DNA from: Bacteroidaceae bacterium
Lineage (GTDB): Bacteria; Bacteroidota; Bacteroidia; Bacteroidales; Bacteroidaceae
Length of the DNA: 64,000 nucleotides
NCBI GenBank assembly: GCA_017646665.1
Contig: JAGCMB010000030.1
Coordinates: 1-64,000, forward strand
Reading direction: 5' to 3'
Shown here: positions 8,764 to 17,160 of the stretch, piece after piece
Layout of the letters: each line of letters starts with the position of its first letter
How positions within the stretch are numbered: the first letter of the stretch is position 1
The notes under the pieces: generated by a model
The model's database searches: none
Told to the model about the DNA's origin: nothing
The model's input: only the letters and a program-made list of their open reading frames with translations
Made by a program: the position numbers and the translations under genes

Positions 8764-9355
8764 CCTGATAATTATCGGATTTTTCATCCTCGGCATTATT
8801 TTTGGTGTTACAGATATTATTCCTGCCGAGGCTCTCGAAGGCAACATCAGCCTTTATGCATTGTGTGCACTAATGTTCTGCGTTGGGGTGAGCATTGGCA
8901 ACGACCCCAACAGCATCAGCAGTTTCAAGCAACTGCCACGCCGACTGACACTGCTGCCCATTGCCACAATCCTTGGTACCTGGGCTGCACTTGTCGTCGT
9001 CAACCTAATGCTCGGATTCCGCACAGTAGAGCAATGCTATGCCGTTGGTTCTGGATTCGGTTATTACTCGCTTTCGAGCATCTTCATAACCGAATATATG
9101 GGGGCTGAATTAGGCACACTGGCTCTTCTCACCAACATTGCACGCGAATTGCTCACACTGCTTGCCGCGCCACTACTTGTAAGATATTTCGGGCCACTGT
9201 CGCTCATTTCGGCCGGCGGTGCAACCACTATGGACACCGTGCTGCCATCTGTGATACGCTACTCCGGAAAGAAATACGCAATTCTTTCAATATATCAGGG
9301 ATTTGTGGTCGATTTCTCGGTACCCTTCATGGTGACATTTTTCTGCACAATATAA
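8753..9355 (+). CDS. lysO: LysO family exporter, C-terminal half
   Basis: A 200-residue inner-membrane protein corresponding to the C-terminal part of LysO, the lysine exporter. It has about six membrane segments and the conserved block YAVGSGFGYYSLSSIF near residue 97, followed by GAELGTLALLTNIARE, characteristic of the family. The ATG lies within the end of the preceding gene, after an AGGAGAGGAGG ribosome site at about 8735-8745. Export of lysine or a toxic analogue is the known family role. In this setting it may relieve lysine excess after peptide uptake, which is inference. No lysine riboswitch is possible upstream, since only 25 bases separate the pair from GH95. Confidence 0.8.
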   Translation: MKGSLIIIGFFILGIIFGVTDIIPAEALEGNISLYALCALMFCVGVSIGNDPNSISSFKQLPRRLTLLPIATILGTWAALVVVNLMLGFRTVEQCYAVGSGFGYYSLSSIFITEYMGAELGTLALLTNIARELLTLLAAPLLVRYFGPLSLISAGGATTMDTVLPSVIRYSGKKYAILSIYQGFVVDFSVPFMVTFFCTI

Positions 9356-9398
9356 AAATGCCCCATAACATTCACACAATCCCATAGGATTTAAAGAC

Positions 9399-9755
9399 TC
9401 ACAGCAGAATCTTCTCTATAGCCTCTTTGAGTTGCGGTTTACCCATTGCGCCTTGTGAACGGTGCATTGTACCGTTCTGCTCAATGAAAATGAGTGTAGG
9501 AATAGAGCGAATACCGAACAGCATTGACAACTCCTCCTCTTCATCGACATTTATCTTGTAGATGTCAACCTTGCCGGCAAACTCGTCCGAGAGCTCTTCA
9601 AGCACCGGCGCGAGCATTTTGCAAGGACCACACCATTCGGCATAAAAATCAATCAAGGCAGGCTTTGAGCCCAAGAAACGGAATTCCGTTGGCGACGATT
9701 TGTAATCGGCCACACGAGCAATGAACTGCTCACTTGTCAAATGAATTGTTGCCAT
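9399..9755 (-). CDS. trxA: Thioredoxin
   Basis: A 118-residue cytoplasmic thioredoxin that reduces protein disulfides. The active site WCGPC is at residues 41-45, and the cis-proline motif SIPTLIFI follows at about residue 84. There is no signal peptide. The N-terminal 28 residues are slightly longer than in E. coli TrxA (108 residues). It is the only minus-strand gene between 1951 and 15066 and stands alone, convergent with lysO, with 43 bases between stops and no obvious terminator hairpin there. Confidence 0.95.
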   Translation of the reverse strand: MATIHLTSEQFIARVADYKSSPTEFRFLGSKPALIDFYAEWCGPCKMLAPVLEELSDEFAGKVDIYKINVDEEEELSMLFGIRSIPTLIFIEQNGTMHRSQGAMGKPQLKEAIEKILL

Positions 9756-9781
9756 AATCTTTTTTCTTTAGTTGTTGAGCA

Positions 9782-9810
9782 CGAAAATAACACTTTAACT
9801 CCAAAACAAA
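9782..9810 (-). promoter_or_regulatory. Possible promoter of trxA
   Basis: On the minus strand TATTTTCG (9789-9782) matches the -7 consensus with one mismatch. TTTG (9810-9807) lies 17 bases upstream, a little shorter than the usual 19-21. The start codon is 26 bases downstream of the -7 box. Confidence 0.35.
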
Positions 9811-9961
9811 GAGTATATAACATTATTTAGCATTTCAAGGGTGCAATCTCCACCATTAAAACAAAAAAAACAGAAGCACACGACTAAAAAGCAGAGGTTC
9901 TTTATTGATTGTTTGAATAGTTTAAACTAAATTAGCAGAATATTATTTCAATAATACTATT

Positions 9962-11434
9962 ATGCAGCAATATACGCCTACCGAAAAATTTCTGCGTCTC
10001 CTGCGCCGATACAACAGATACATAAAAGTCACCGTCATTGCCATTATAGCATTGGTAATAGCAATGTTGCCCACAGATTGTTTTGGCATTGCCGGGCTGA
10101 CCCCGATACAGCAGCGTGTGATAGCGATATTTGTGTGGGCTGCACTTATGTGGATTATCGAAGCCGTGCCGGCCTGGACAACATCATTGCTCATCATAGT
10201 TATAATGCTGCTCACCATTTCGGACAGCGGAATATCGTTCCTGACAAGCGGCTACGACAAGAATGAGCTTATGACCTACAAATCCATAATGAGCACCTTT
10301 GCCAATCCAACGGTAATGCTTTTTATGGGCGGTTTCATCCTTGCGCTTGTTGCATCAAAAAGTGGCATTGATGTGAGTATGGCACGAGCAATGCTCAAGC
10401 CCTTCGGTTCAAGACCACGCATTGTACTGCTCGGATTTATTCTTGTAACAGCCGTCTTCTCAATGTTCGTGAGCAACACAGCCACAGCAGCTATGATGCT
10501 TACCTTTATGGCACCCGTAATCAGACAGTTACCAGCAACTGAAAAAGGCACCACAGCCCTAGCTCTTGCAATCCCGATAGGAGCCAACATTGGTGGCCTC
10601 GCAACTCCCATAGGCACACCTCCCAACGGTATTGCTCTGCAATACATCAATGACGCAGACGGCCTTAACCTTGGCGTGGACTTTGGAGAGTGGATGATGG
10701 TCATGGCACCGCTGATGCTTGTGATACTCATAATTTCGTGGATACTATTGAGCTTTATGTTCCCGTTCACGGCAAAGAAGGTAAATCTGCAAATCATAGG
10801 CGGTGCAAAAAAAGGATGGAGAACATACGTCATATATGCAACGCTTGCCGTAACAATTCTGCTATGGATGTTCGAAAAACTTACCGGAATAAACTCATAC
10901 GTTGTCGCCCTCATTCCTATTGGAGTCTTTGCAATAACACGCATCATAAAGTCGAGCGACCTCAAGGATATTGACTGGGCCTGCCTATGGATGGTTGCCG
11001 GCGGTTTTGCTCTTGGTGAAGGTATGTCAAAGACAGGCCTGGCCAGCACGTTGGTAGACGCCATACCGTTCAGCACCTGGCCGGCACTGCTTGTAATGCT
11101 TGGCGGTGGCTTCATCTGCTGGCTTCTGTCGCAGTTCATCTCTAACTCTGCGGCCACAGCATTGATGGTTCCTATTATGGTAGCTGTCGGAAGCGGTATG
11201 AAGGATTCCCTGGGCAATTACGGCGGCGTGGGTACACTACTCATTGGAGTCGCAATGGCAGCCTCATTTGCGATGTCGTTGCCTATAAGCACACCGCCTA
11301 ACGCAATTGCCTATTCTACCGGACTCATAAAGACAAAGCAGATGTTCATCACCGGAATAATCATTGGCGTAATATCATTGATTATTGGCTACATTCTCAT
11401 TATCACAATTGGCCAAACCGGTTACTTTGGATAA
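9962..11434 (+). CDS. DASS/SLC13 family sodium-coupled anion symporter
   Basis: A 490-residue inner-membrane symporter of the divalent anion:Na+ family (VcINDY-like), which takes up C4-dicarboxylates, citrate or sulfate. Both halves of the inverted repeat show the signature hairpins: VSNTATAAMM near residue 175 with TPIGTPPNGIAL near 220, and ISNSAATALM near 393 with LPISTPPNAIAY near 440. About eleven hydrophobic segments are present. It starts a three-gene + strand run: the porin gene begins 15 bases after its stop and GH84 follows. In the 206 bases between it and trxA no clear -33/-7 pair was found for this gene. The substrate cannot be chosen from the sequence. Confidence 0.9.
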   Translation: MQQYTPTEKFLRLLRRYNRYIKVTVIAIIALVIAMLPTDCFGIAGLTPIQQRVIAIFVWAALMWIIEAVPAWTTSLLIIVIMLLTISDSGISFLTSGYDKNELMTYKSIMSTFANPTVMLFMGGFILALVASKSGIDVSMARAMLKPFGSRPRIVLLGFILVTAVFSMFVSNTATAAMMLTFMAPVIRQLPATEKGTTALALAIPIGANIGGLATPIGTPPNGIALQYINDADGLNLGVDFGEWMMVMAPLMLVILIISWILLSFMFPFTAKKVNLQIIGGAKKGWRTYVIYATLAVTILLWMFEKLTGINSYVVALIPIGVFAITRIIKSSDLKDIDWACLWMVAGGFALGEGMSKTGLASTLVDAIPFSTWPALLVMLGGGFICWLLSQFISNSAATALMVPIMVAVGSGMKDSLGNYGGVGTLLIGVAMAASFAMSLPISTPPNAIAYSTGLIKTKQMFITGIIIGVISLIIGYILIITIGQTGYFG

Positions 11435-11449
11435 ACAACACTATAAAAT

Positions 11450-12814
11450 ATGAAAAAGACACTATTTATCGCAACGCTGATGTCAATGTTCATCGGCAGC
11501 GTAGCAGCGCAGGAAAAATTCAGTTTCAAGTTCTATGGTTTTGTCCGCAACTATGCGTGCTACGACACCAGGGAGAGCCTCACATCAAACAGTGAGCAGT
11601 TCTATTATATGCCAAAGAATGTGTACGATCCCGACAACACCGGTGAAGACATCAATGCCCAGCCCAACATTATGCTCTTGAGTATAACCACACGTTTGGG
11701 ATTGAACGTTACCGGTCCCGAATTCCTTGGAGCAAAGACATCGGCAAAGATTGAGGCCGATTTTGCAGGATTCGGTACAAGCAACACCGTGCTTCGTATA
11801 CGTCAGGCATACGCAAAGATGGACTGGAAATACAACAAGCTACTTATCGGACAGGCTTGGCACCCGATGATGGGCGATATGATGCCCGATGTATTCTCGC
11901 TTGAGACCGGTGCACCGTTCACTCCATTCAGCCGTACGCCACAGTTGCGATATGACTACGTGAACAAAGGCTTGACGTTGACAGCAACTGCGCTATATCA
12001 GTTCCAGTACACATCCTATGGTCCAAAAGACCCGGTGAAGAATGACAATACATCAACAGGTTCATTCGATTATGCACGTAATGCAGTGGTTCCCGAGCTC
12101 TACTTCCAGGCAATGTACAAGAATGGCGGTTTTCAGGTTGGTGCAGGCGTAGACATTCTCACCATTAAACCACGCCAGAGCTACACATGGAATACAACCG
12201 AGTACAGCCCCGCACTTGACGGCAACGGCAACCCTATATTTGACGCAAACGGCAACCCCATAACAGTCGGCAAGGAGGTTAGCAAAAAATACAAGTGCAA
12301 CGAGGCACCTGTGGTGAGTATCACCCCCACCCTGTTTGCATCGTACAAGGCCGACCGTTGGGGCATCAAGGGCCGCGTGACATATGCACAGAACGCTGCT
12401 CACCTTAGCATGATTAGCGGTTACGGTGTAACAAACATCAAGGATAACGGCGAGTGGGAATATGGTACAATCAACAGCATCGGCGGTTGGATTGATGCCA
12501 CATACAAACAACCGTTAAAGAAGGGTTACCTGCAGTTCTGCTGCTTTGCCGGCTACACAAAGAACCTGGGTTGCGAGAGCAACATCATGAAAGACGATAA
12601 GGATTATATGATATTTATGCGCGGCGAGAAGAACATGGACTATATGTGGCGTGTTGCGCCAAGCATCCTCTACACACACAACGCACTCCAGATTGGTGTA
12701 GAGTACAACCCCACCACTGTGGGCTACGGCACTCACGACGGCGACTACAAGATGTACAACCCACGTCCTGTAACCAACCACCGTATCTGCGCAATGGTAA
12801 AATACAATTTCTAA
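11450..12814 (+). CDS. Outer-membrane beta-barrel porin (DcaP-like)
   Basis: A 454-residue secreted protein: signal peptide ending GSVAAQ, then alternating beta strands throughout and a C-terminal aromatic residue (VKYNF), as expected for barrel insertion by BamA. The features IEADFAGFGTSNTVLRIRQAYAKM and LLIGQAWHPM resemble the DcaP/putative-porin family of Bacteroidota. Around residues 257-272 the loop holds two near-identical units, DGNGNPIFDANGNPI, probably an extracellular loop that grew by duplication. It lies between the DASS symporter and GH84 with short gaps, so it may admit the symporter's substrate across the outer membrane. That link is inferred from position only. Confidence 0.8.
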   Translation: MKKTLFIATLMSMFIGSVAAQEKFSFKFYGFVRNYACYDTRESLTSNSEQFYYMPKNVYDPDNTGEDINAQPNIMLLSITTRLGLNVTGPEFLGAKTSAKIEADFAGFGTSNTVLRIRQAYAKMDWKYNKLLIGQAWHPMMGDMMPDVFSLETGAPFTPFSRTPQLRYDYVNKGLTLTATALYQFQYTSYGPKDPVKNDNTSTGSFDYARNAVVPELYFQAMYKNGGFQVGAGVDILTIKPRQSYTWNTTEYSPALDGNGNPIFDANGNPITVGKEVSKKYKCNEAPVVSITPTLFASYKADRWGIKGRVTYAQNAAHLSMISGYGVTNIKDNGEWEYGTINSIGGWIDATYKQPLKKGYLQFCCFAGYTKNLGCESNIMKDDKDYMIFMRGEKNMDYMWRVAPSILYTHNALQIGVEYNPTTVGYGTHDGDYKMYNPRPVTNHRICAMVKYNF

Positions 12815-12834
12815 AACAATTTAATCCATAAAAT

Positions 12835-15066
12835 ATGAACAAGAAAATCTTAACATTAGGCTTTATGCTTATGGCCGGTTTGGGTGCAACAGCCCAGGTG
12901 AGCCTTGTTAACCCTGTTCCACAGGAGGTTACAACAAGTAGCGATAAGGTTGTTTTCGATGCACCCGCAGCGTGGAGCGTCAACGCAACCAAAGCATATC
13001 AGAGCGGATATGTATATGATGCGCTCAAGACAGCATCGCCCGAAATCACAAAGAATGCAAAATTCAAAGTAACATTAGGCGTAAAAGGCGACAGCAAAGT
13101 AAACAAATACAAGAAGAACATCCCTGCAAAGACCGAGGGTTACTTCATGAAGGTAACCGAAAAGGAGATTGTAATTGCCGGTAACGACGAGAAAGGTCTT
13201 TTCTATGGTGTTCAGACACTGCTAGGTATGATAAACGAAGGCAAGCTCGAGGCCTGCACCATCACCGACTGGCCCGATGTTCCTTTCCGTGGTACAGTAG
13301 AGGGCTTCTACGGCACACCTTGGAGCCACGAGGCACGCAAGAGCCAGCTTGCGTTCTATGGCCGCAACAAAATGAACGTATATATTTACGGCCCAAAGGA
13401 CGACCCTTGGCACCGCGACAAATGGCGCGAGCCATATCCCGAGGCTGAGGCAAACCGCATTGCCGAACTCGTGAACGTAGCCAAGGCAAACGGTGTTAAC
13501 TTCTACTGGGCAATCCACCCTGGCGTTGACATCAAGTGGAACGACGAGGACCGCGACTTCCTTATGGCAAAACTCGAGGTAATGTACAACCTCGGCGTTC
13601 GCTCATTCGCAGTGTTCTTTGACGACATTTGGGGTGAGGGTGCAAAGGCCGACAAACAGGCTGCACTACTCAACTACATCGATGACAACTTCGTACAAGT
13701 GAAGAAAGATGTCGCTCCACTCATTCTCTGCCCAACAGAATACAACAAAGGTTGGGCAAACGAGGAGAAGGGTTACCTTCGCACACTCGGTGCAAACCTA
13801 AACAAAGGTATCGAAGTTATGTGGACCGGAAATTCAGTTGTAGCCTGCATCGACAAGCCTACAATGGAGTGGATCAACGAGCGCATACAGCGCAAGGGCT
13901 ACATCTGGTTGAACTTCCCTGTAAACGACTTTGTACGCGACCACATCCTTATGGGCCCTGCCTACGGCAACGGACTCGACATTGCAACCGACGTATCGGG
14001 CTTTGTAAGCAACCCTATGGAGTATGCCGAAACCTCAAAGATTTCACTCTACGGCATTGCCGACTATTGCTGGAACATGGAGGCCTATGACTACCAGAGC
14101 AACTGGGAAAAGAGCCTCAAGGACATCCTTCCAAGCAACCACAAGGCATTGCGCACATTCGCCCTTTATAACAAGGATTTGGGCCCCAACGGCCACGGAT
14201 TCCGCCGCGAAGAGGGTGAGGAACTCAAGGACATTGTTGAGAAAGCAATTGCCGGTGACAATTTCGCCGTTGCAATGCTCAATGTAGCCTGCTGCGAACT
14301 TGAACTAGCTTGCGACCTTCTGCTCAACGACAACAGCAACCCACAACTGTTGCACGAGCTTCGTCCTTGGATCATACAAGGAAAAAACCTTGCTGCCTAT
14401 GGTAGAGCAGTGTGTACAATGAAGATGTTTGCAGGCATGACCGACGACAAGGCTGCAACAAGCCAGTTAATCAATTTCGAGAACCTCTACAAACAGGCAC
14501 GTTCTTTGCAGAAGCAGATGTTCGACCTCGAGAACAACAAGGCAATGCGCCACCCATACCAGATTGGCACAAAGCTCGGTACAAAAGTTATGCTGCCAAC
14601 CCTCAATAAGGTGTTTGCACAGGCAACCGAGGAGTACAACAATGTACACGGTACAGCTTTGAACACAACAGCCGAGTACAACCCATTCAAGCTCACATCA
14701 ACTGTGACACAGCTTGCATTGTTGCCCGTCAAGCTCAATGGAGATGTTGTTGAGATAGCATCGGCACTCGAGGTCATCAACTGGCAGGCAGGTGGCGAAC
14801 TATTGCTTGAGAGCGAAACAGCAGTAACATTCCAGGGTATGGACTTCAACTTCGGCGTGAACGGCGTTGCAAAACATTTCAGTCTTGAATTGTTCGTTGA
14901 CGGCGCTTGGCGTGAGGTGAGCCTCCTGCACTACAGCGAGAACGACCCCGTCATCCACACCGGTAACGAGCTTGGAGGTATGACAGCAACCAAACTGCGC
15001 ATCACTAACAAGAGCGGTGAGGAGCAGAAGGTATACTTCAAGAACTTCCGTTTCGTAAGACGATAA
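12835..15066 (+). CDS. GH84 family beta-N-acetylglucosaminidase
   Basis: A 743-residue secreted enzyme that removes beta-linked GlcNAc by substrate-assisted catalysis. It has a signal peptide ending ATAQ, an N-terminal beta domain (about 22-145), the catalytic barrel starting at FRGTVEGFYGTPW (151-163) and a C-terminal region. The adjacent catalytic aspartates are Asp263-Asp264 in VFFDDIWGEG, equivalent to Asp242-Asp243 of the Bacteroides thetaiotaomicron O-GlcNAcase-like enzyme. Probable natural substrates are host mucin or proteoglycan glycans rather than O-GlcNAc proteins. It starts 20 bases after the porin gene and ends just before a strong terminator. Confidence 0.95.
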   Translation: MNKKILTLGFMLMAGLGATAQVSLVNPVPQEVTTSSDKVVFDAPAAWSVNATKAYQSGYVYDALKTASPEITKNAKFKVTLGVKGDSKVNKYKKNIPAKTEGYFMKVTEKEIVIAGNDEKGLFYGVQTLLGMINEGKLEACTITDWPDVPFRGTVEGFYGTPWSHEARKSQLAFYGRNKMNVYIYGPKDDPWHRDKWREPYPEAEANRIAELVNVAKANGVNFYWAIHPGVDIKWNDEDRDFLMAKLEVMYNLGVRSFAVFFDDIWGEGAKADKQAALLNYIDDNFVQVKKDVAPLILCPTEYNKGWANEEKGYLRTLGANLNKGIEVMWTGNSVVACIDKPTMEWINERIQRKGYIWLNFPVNDFVRDHILMGPAYGNGLDIATDVSGFVSNPMEYAETSKISLYGIADYCWNMEAYDYQSNWEKSLKDILPSNHKALRTFALYNKDLGPNGHGFRREEGEELKDIVEKAIAGDNFAVAMLNVACCELELACDLLLNDNSNPQLLHELRPWIIQGKNLAAYGRAVCTMKMFAGMTDDKAATSQLINFENLYKQARSLQKQMFDLENNKAMRHPYQIGTKLGTKVMLPTLNKVFAQATEEYNNVHGTALNTTAEYNPFKLTSTVTQLALLPVKLNGDVVEIASALEVINWQAGGELLLESETAVTFQGMDFNFGVNGVAKHFSLELFVDGAWREVSLLHYSENDPVIHTGNELGGMTATKLRITNKSGEEQKVYFKNFRFVRR

Positions 15067-15082
15067 GAAAACCGCATACAAC

Positions 15083-15113
15083 AAAAAAGTGCTCCAACCT
15101 GGAGCACTTTTTT
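15083..15113. terminator. Rho-independent terminator after GH84, bidirectional
   Basis: AAAAAAGTGCTCC at 15083-15095 pairs with GGAGCACTTTTTT at 15101-15113 around a 5-base loop. The run of T on either strand suits termination of the GH84 transcript 17 bases after its stop and could also block antisense transcription. Confidence 0.9.
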
Positions 15114-15166
15114 ATGCACATACATTTTGTTGCAGTGTCAGCAATTACAATAGTATGACAAAAAGA

Positions 15167-15194
15167 GTTCTCCCCACGCTGATGTGGGGAGAAC
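15167..15194 (-). terminator. Hairpin, probable terminator of the PAP2 gene
   Basis: A perfect 11-base stem, GTTCTCCCCAC pairing with GTGGGGAGAAC, closes a 6-base loop. On the minus strand it is followed by TCTTTTT, so it would end transcripts from the PAP2 gene, whose stop lies 106 bases upstream. The 105 bases between (15195-15299) hold only a short AGCCC/GGGCT hairpin and no gene. Confidence 0.65.
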
Positions 15195-15299
15195 AATAAA
15201 AAATATTTCTGAAGCCCCTATTGGGCTAAGTATAATATCGAAGGAGATTTATAGATGTCAAGCCAAAACCGTAACCGACATAGCGTAGCTTGAGACCTC

Positions 15300-16046
15300 T
15301 TAATAGTTCTTTATCACATCGTAGTGCCCCTTGTGCAATTTAAAAATCTTCCAATCCTTGAAAATGGCATCGGTTACCCAATAGGCCAATTCGGCTGTCA
15401 AGATACCGACAGCAGCACCGACAATGACATCACTCACATAATGACGATTGTTGAGGACACGCATCACTCCTGTTGCAGTTGCTAAAGAGTAGCCGGCAAT
15501 TGGAATCCAGATGCTCCTGTGGCCATATTCGTGAGCCAAAAGGGTTGCACCGGCAAAAGCTGTCGCTGTGTGGCCCGATGGAAAACTTGCATTGGCTCCA
15601 TTGGGACGTGTTCTGTTGATTGTGTATTTCAGACCGTTCACTGTAGCAGCCATCATAACTGCCGCAAAAGCATCTGCCACTAGCACCTGATAGCGACTTT
15701 TGCTCACGCCCTCGACTCCACAAAGTCCCATAGTCAAATGAGCCGCCCAGGGAACATATTGCATATAATCGTCGACACTCGTCTTGAAATTCGGCATATT
15801 AGTCATTACACCCTCACGCACATACTGGTCAATGGGTATCATTGCCAGACCAACAGTCGCTAATGGCAAAGCAGCACTGAAAGAGTGATGTGCATAGTTC
15901 AGATTATACTCCTTTTTCGAAATATTTTTTCCAACAGTTATTGCTTTAACCGGTTCGTCAACAGTCAGCACCGCAGTTGAATCAACTTGCGCTGTTGCTG
16001 CAAGTGTACCAAAAAGGCACAAAAAGATTAAGAGTCGTGTTTTCAT
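15300..16046 (-). CDS. PAP2 superfamily phosphatase, membrane-associated
   Basis: A 248-residue lipid phosphate phosphatase. The start is set at 16046 because the sequence then begins with a signal peptide (MKTRLLIFLCLFGTLAATAQ). An in-frame upstream start at 16094 would add 16 non-signal residues and would sit inside the -7 region of the promoter. The three PAP2 motifs are present in order: KYTINRTRPNG (KxxxxxxRP), FPSGHTA, and RVLNNRHYVSDVIVGA (the SRxxxxxHxxxD-type motif, with Asn in place of Ser). Hydrophobic helices flank them. Likely substrates are undecaprenyl pyrophosphate, phosphatidylglycerophosphate or lipid A phosphate on the periplasmic side. It is transcribed alone. Confidence 0.88.
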   Translation of the reverse strand: MKTRLLIFLCLFGTLAATAQVDSTAVLTVDEPVKAITVGKNISKKEYNLNYAHHSFSAALPLATVGLAMIPIDQYVREGVMTNMPNFKTSVDDYMQYVPWAAHLTMGLCGVEGVSKSRYQVLVADAFAAVMMAATVNGLKYTINRTRPNGANASFPSGHTATAFAGATLLAHEYGHRSIWIPIAGYSLATATGVMRVLNNRHYVSDVIVGAAVGILTAELAYWVTDAIFKDWKIFKLHKGHYDVIKNY

Positions 16047-16091
16047 AGTAGTCAAAAAGGATTGCCGCCACATTAACGGACAATTGCGATG

Positions 16092-16123
16092 CAAAATTAA
16101 TCAATTATACGCAATAGTGCAAA
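16092..16123 (-). promoter_or_regulatory. Bacteroidota promoter of the PAP2 gene
   Basis: On the minus strand TTTG (16123-16120) is followed after exactly 20 bases by TAATTTTG (16099-16092), a full match to the TTTG/TAnnTTTG consensus. The chosen ATG at 16046 lies 45 bases downstream. This supports 16046 rather than 16094 as the start codon. Confidence 0.75.
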
Positions 16124-16197
16124 TTGATGAATTCATCCTTATAAAACTTGTATTGTCGTGGTATTTTTGCAATGACCCGACATTTGCCTATTACCGT

Positions 16198-17160
16198 TCA
16201 CTGTTTCTTGTGATTATACTTGTACAATTGTATCGTGTTGACAAGATTGTGCCAAAGTGAATAAAAGCCGCCGGCGATGGCTGTGACGGGAGTGAGAAAA
16301 GTATATGCAAACCAAATGGCAAAGACGGTATTCTTCTGCCCCAACGACTGACCGCCGGCAATGATTTCACCATTGCGGCGTCCGACAAAACGTCCGAAAC
16401 CGAACTGCACAAGACAACAAACGAAAGACACAACAGCAATAGCCGCCATTACCCAAATAGAAAGATGACTGTGCGCTATTGCACGCGATGTCATAGCTAT
16501 GGCAAGCGACAAAGCCACAAGCCACAGATAAAATGGCAAGTTACGTCCTTTCGTTACGAGCACCGCGTGTAAACGGGGTAAGAAGCGGCGTACAGCTTCG
16601 GCACACAAAAGCGGACAGAGCAATAACGGGAACACTTTGCCTATAATGAGTAAGAACGACGACGCAAGCGACATCCCATCCACAGGATGCGAAAGCGCGA
16701 GAAACAACGGAGCAACAAGTGCAACCGCAATATTAATCTGCATTGTATATGAGATGAGCGACGCCGAATTACCGCCTAGGCGAGCTGTGATTACGGCCGC
16801 AGCCGTTGCTGTGGGACACACAAGACACATCATTGCCGACTCAAGCAACACCCTTAGCGTCTCGGGCATTCCAGGGACAAATGCTATTGAAAGAGATATT
16901 GTCACGAAGGAGATAATCTGAAAGGCAAGCAGCCACAGATGCCATCTTGACGGTTTCAGTTCCTTTATCCTAACCTTGCAGAAGGTGGCAAAAAGCATTG
17001 CGAATATCAATCCCGGCTGCACAACAGAAATTACCGCCGACACAAAATTATGGGTACTATCGAAAAGTGGAATGTTGGTATATAACAGATACATCACCAC
17101 TCCACCAAGCATTGCTATTGGCAACGACCAGTCGCGAAGGAATTTATGCAGCCTCATCAT
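16198..17160 (-). CDS. BASS family (bile acid:sodium symporter-like) transporter
   Basis: A 320-residue inner-membrane protein with about nine or ten hydrophobic helices. Features of the BASS/SBF fold include MCLVCPTATAAAVITARLGGN near residue 112, with a Pro-containing unwound region, and a late GGQSLGQKNTVFAIWFAY near 267 that corresponds to the second crossover helix. BASS members carry organic acids such as pantoate, pyruvate or bile acids, and the substrate here is unknown. The start ATG overlaps the stop of the NnrDE gene (ATGA, 4 bases), so translation is coupled. It is the last gene of the aro run. Confidence 0.8.
   Translation of the reverse strand: MMRLHKFLRDWSLPIAMLGGVVMYLLYTNIPLFDSTHNFVSAVISVVQPGLIFAMLFATFCKVRIKELKPSRWHLWLLAFQIISFVTISLSIAFVPGMPETLRVLLESAMMCLVCPTATAAAVITARLGGNSASLISYTMQINIAVALVAPLFLALSHPVDGMSLASSFLLIIGKVFPLLLCPLLCAEAVRRFLPRLHAVLVTKGRNLPFYLWLVALSLAIAMTSRAIAHSHLSIWVMAAIAVVSFVCCLVQFGFGRFVGRRNGEIIAGGQSLGQKNTVFAIWFAYTFLTPVTAIAGGFYSLWHNLVNTIQLYKYNHKKQ

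Noticed and set aside
10276..11217. A 313-codon minus-strand open frame
   Set aside because: It is antisense to the DASS symporter, whose motifs and membrane pattern are unmistakable. The antisense translation is rich in Ile/Met/Pro with no domain.
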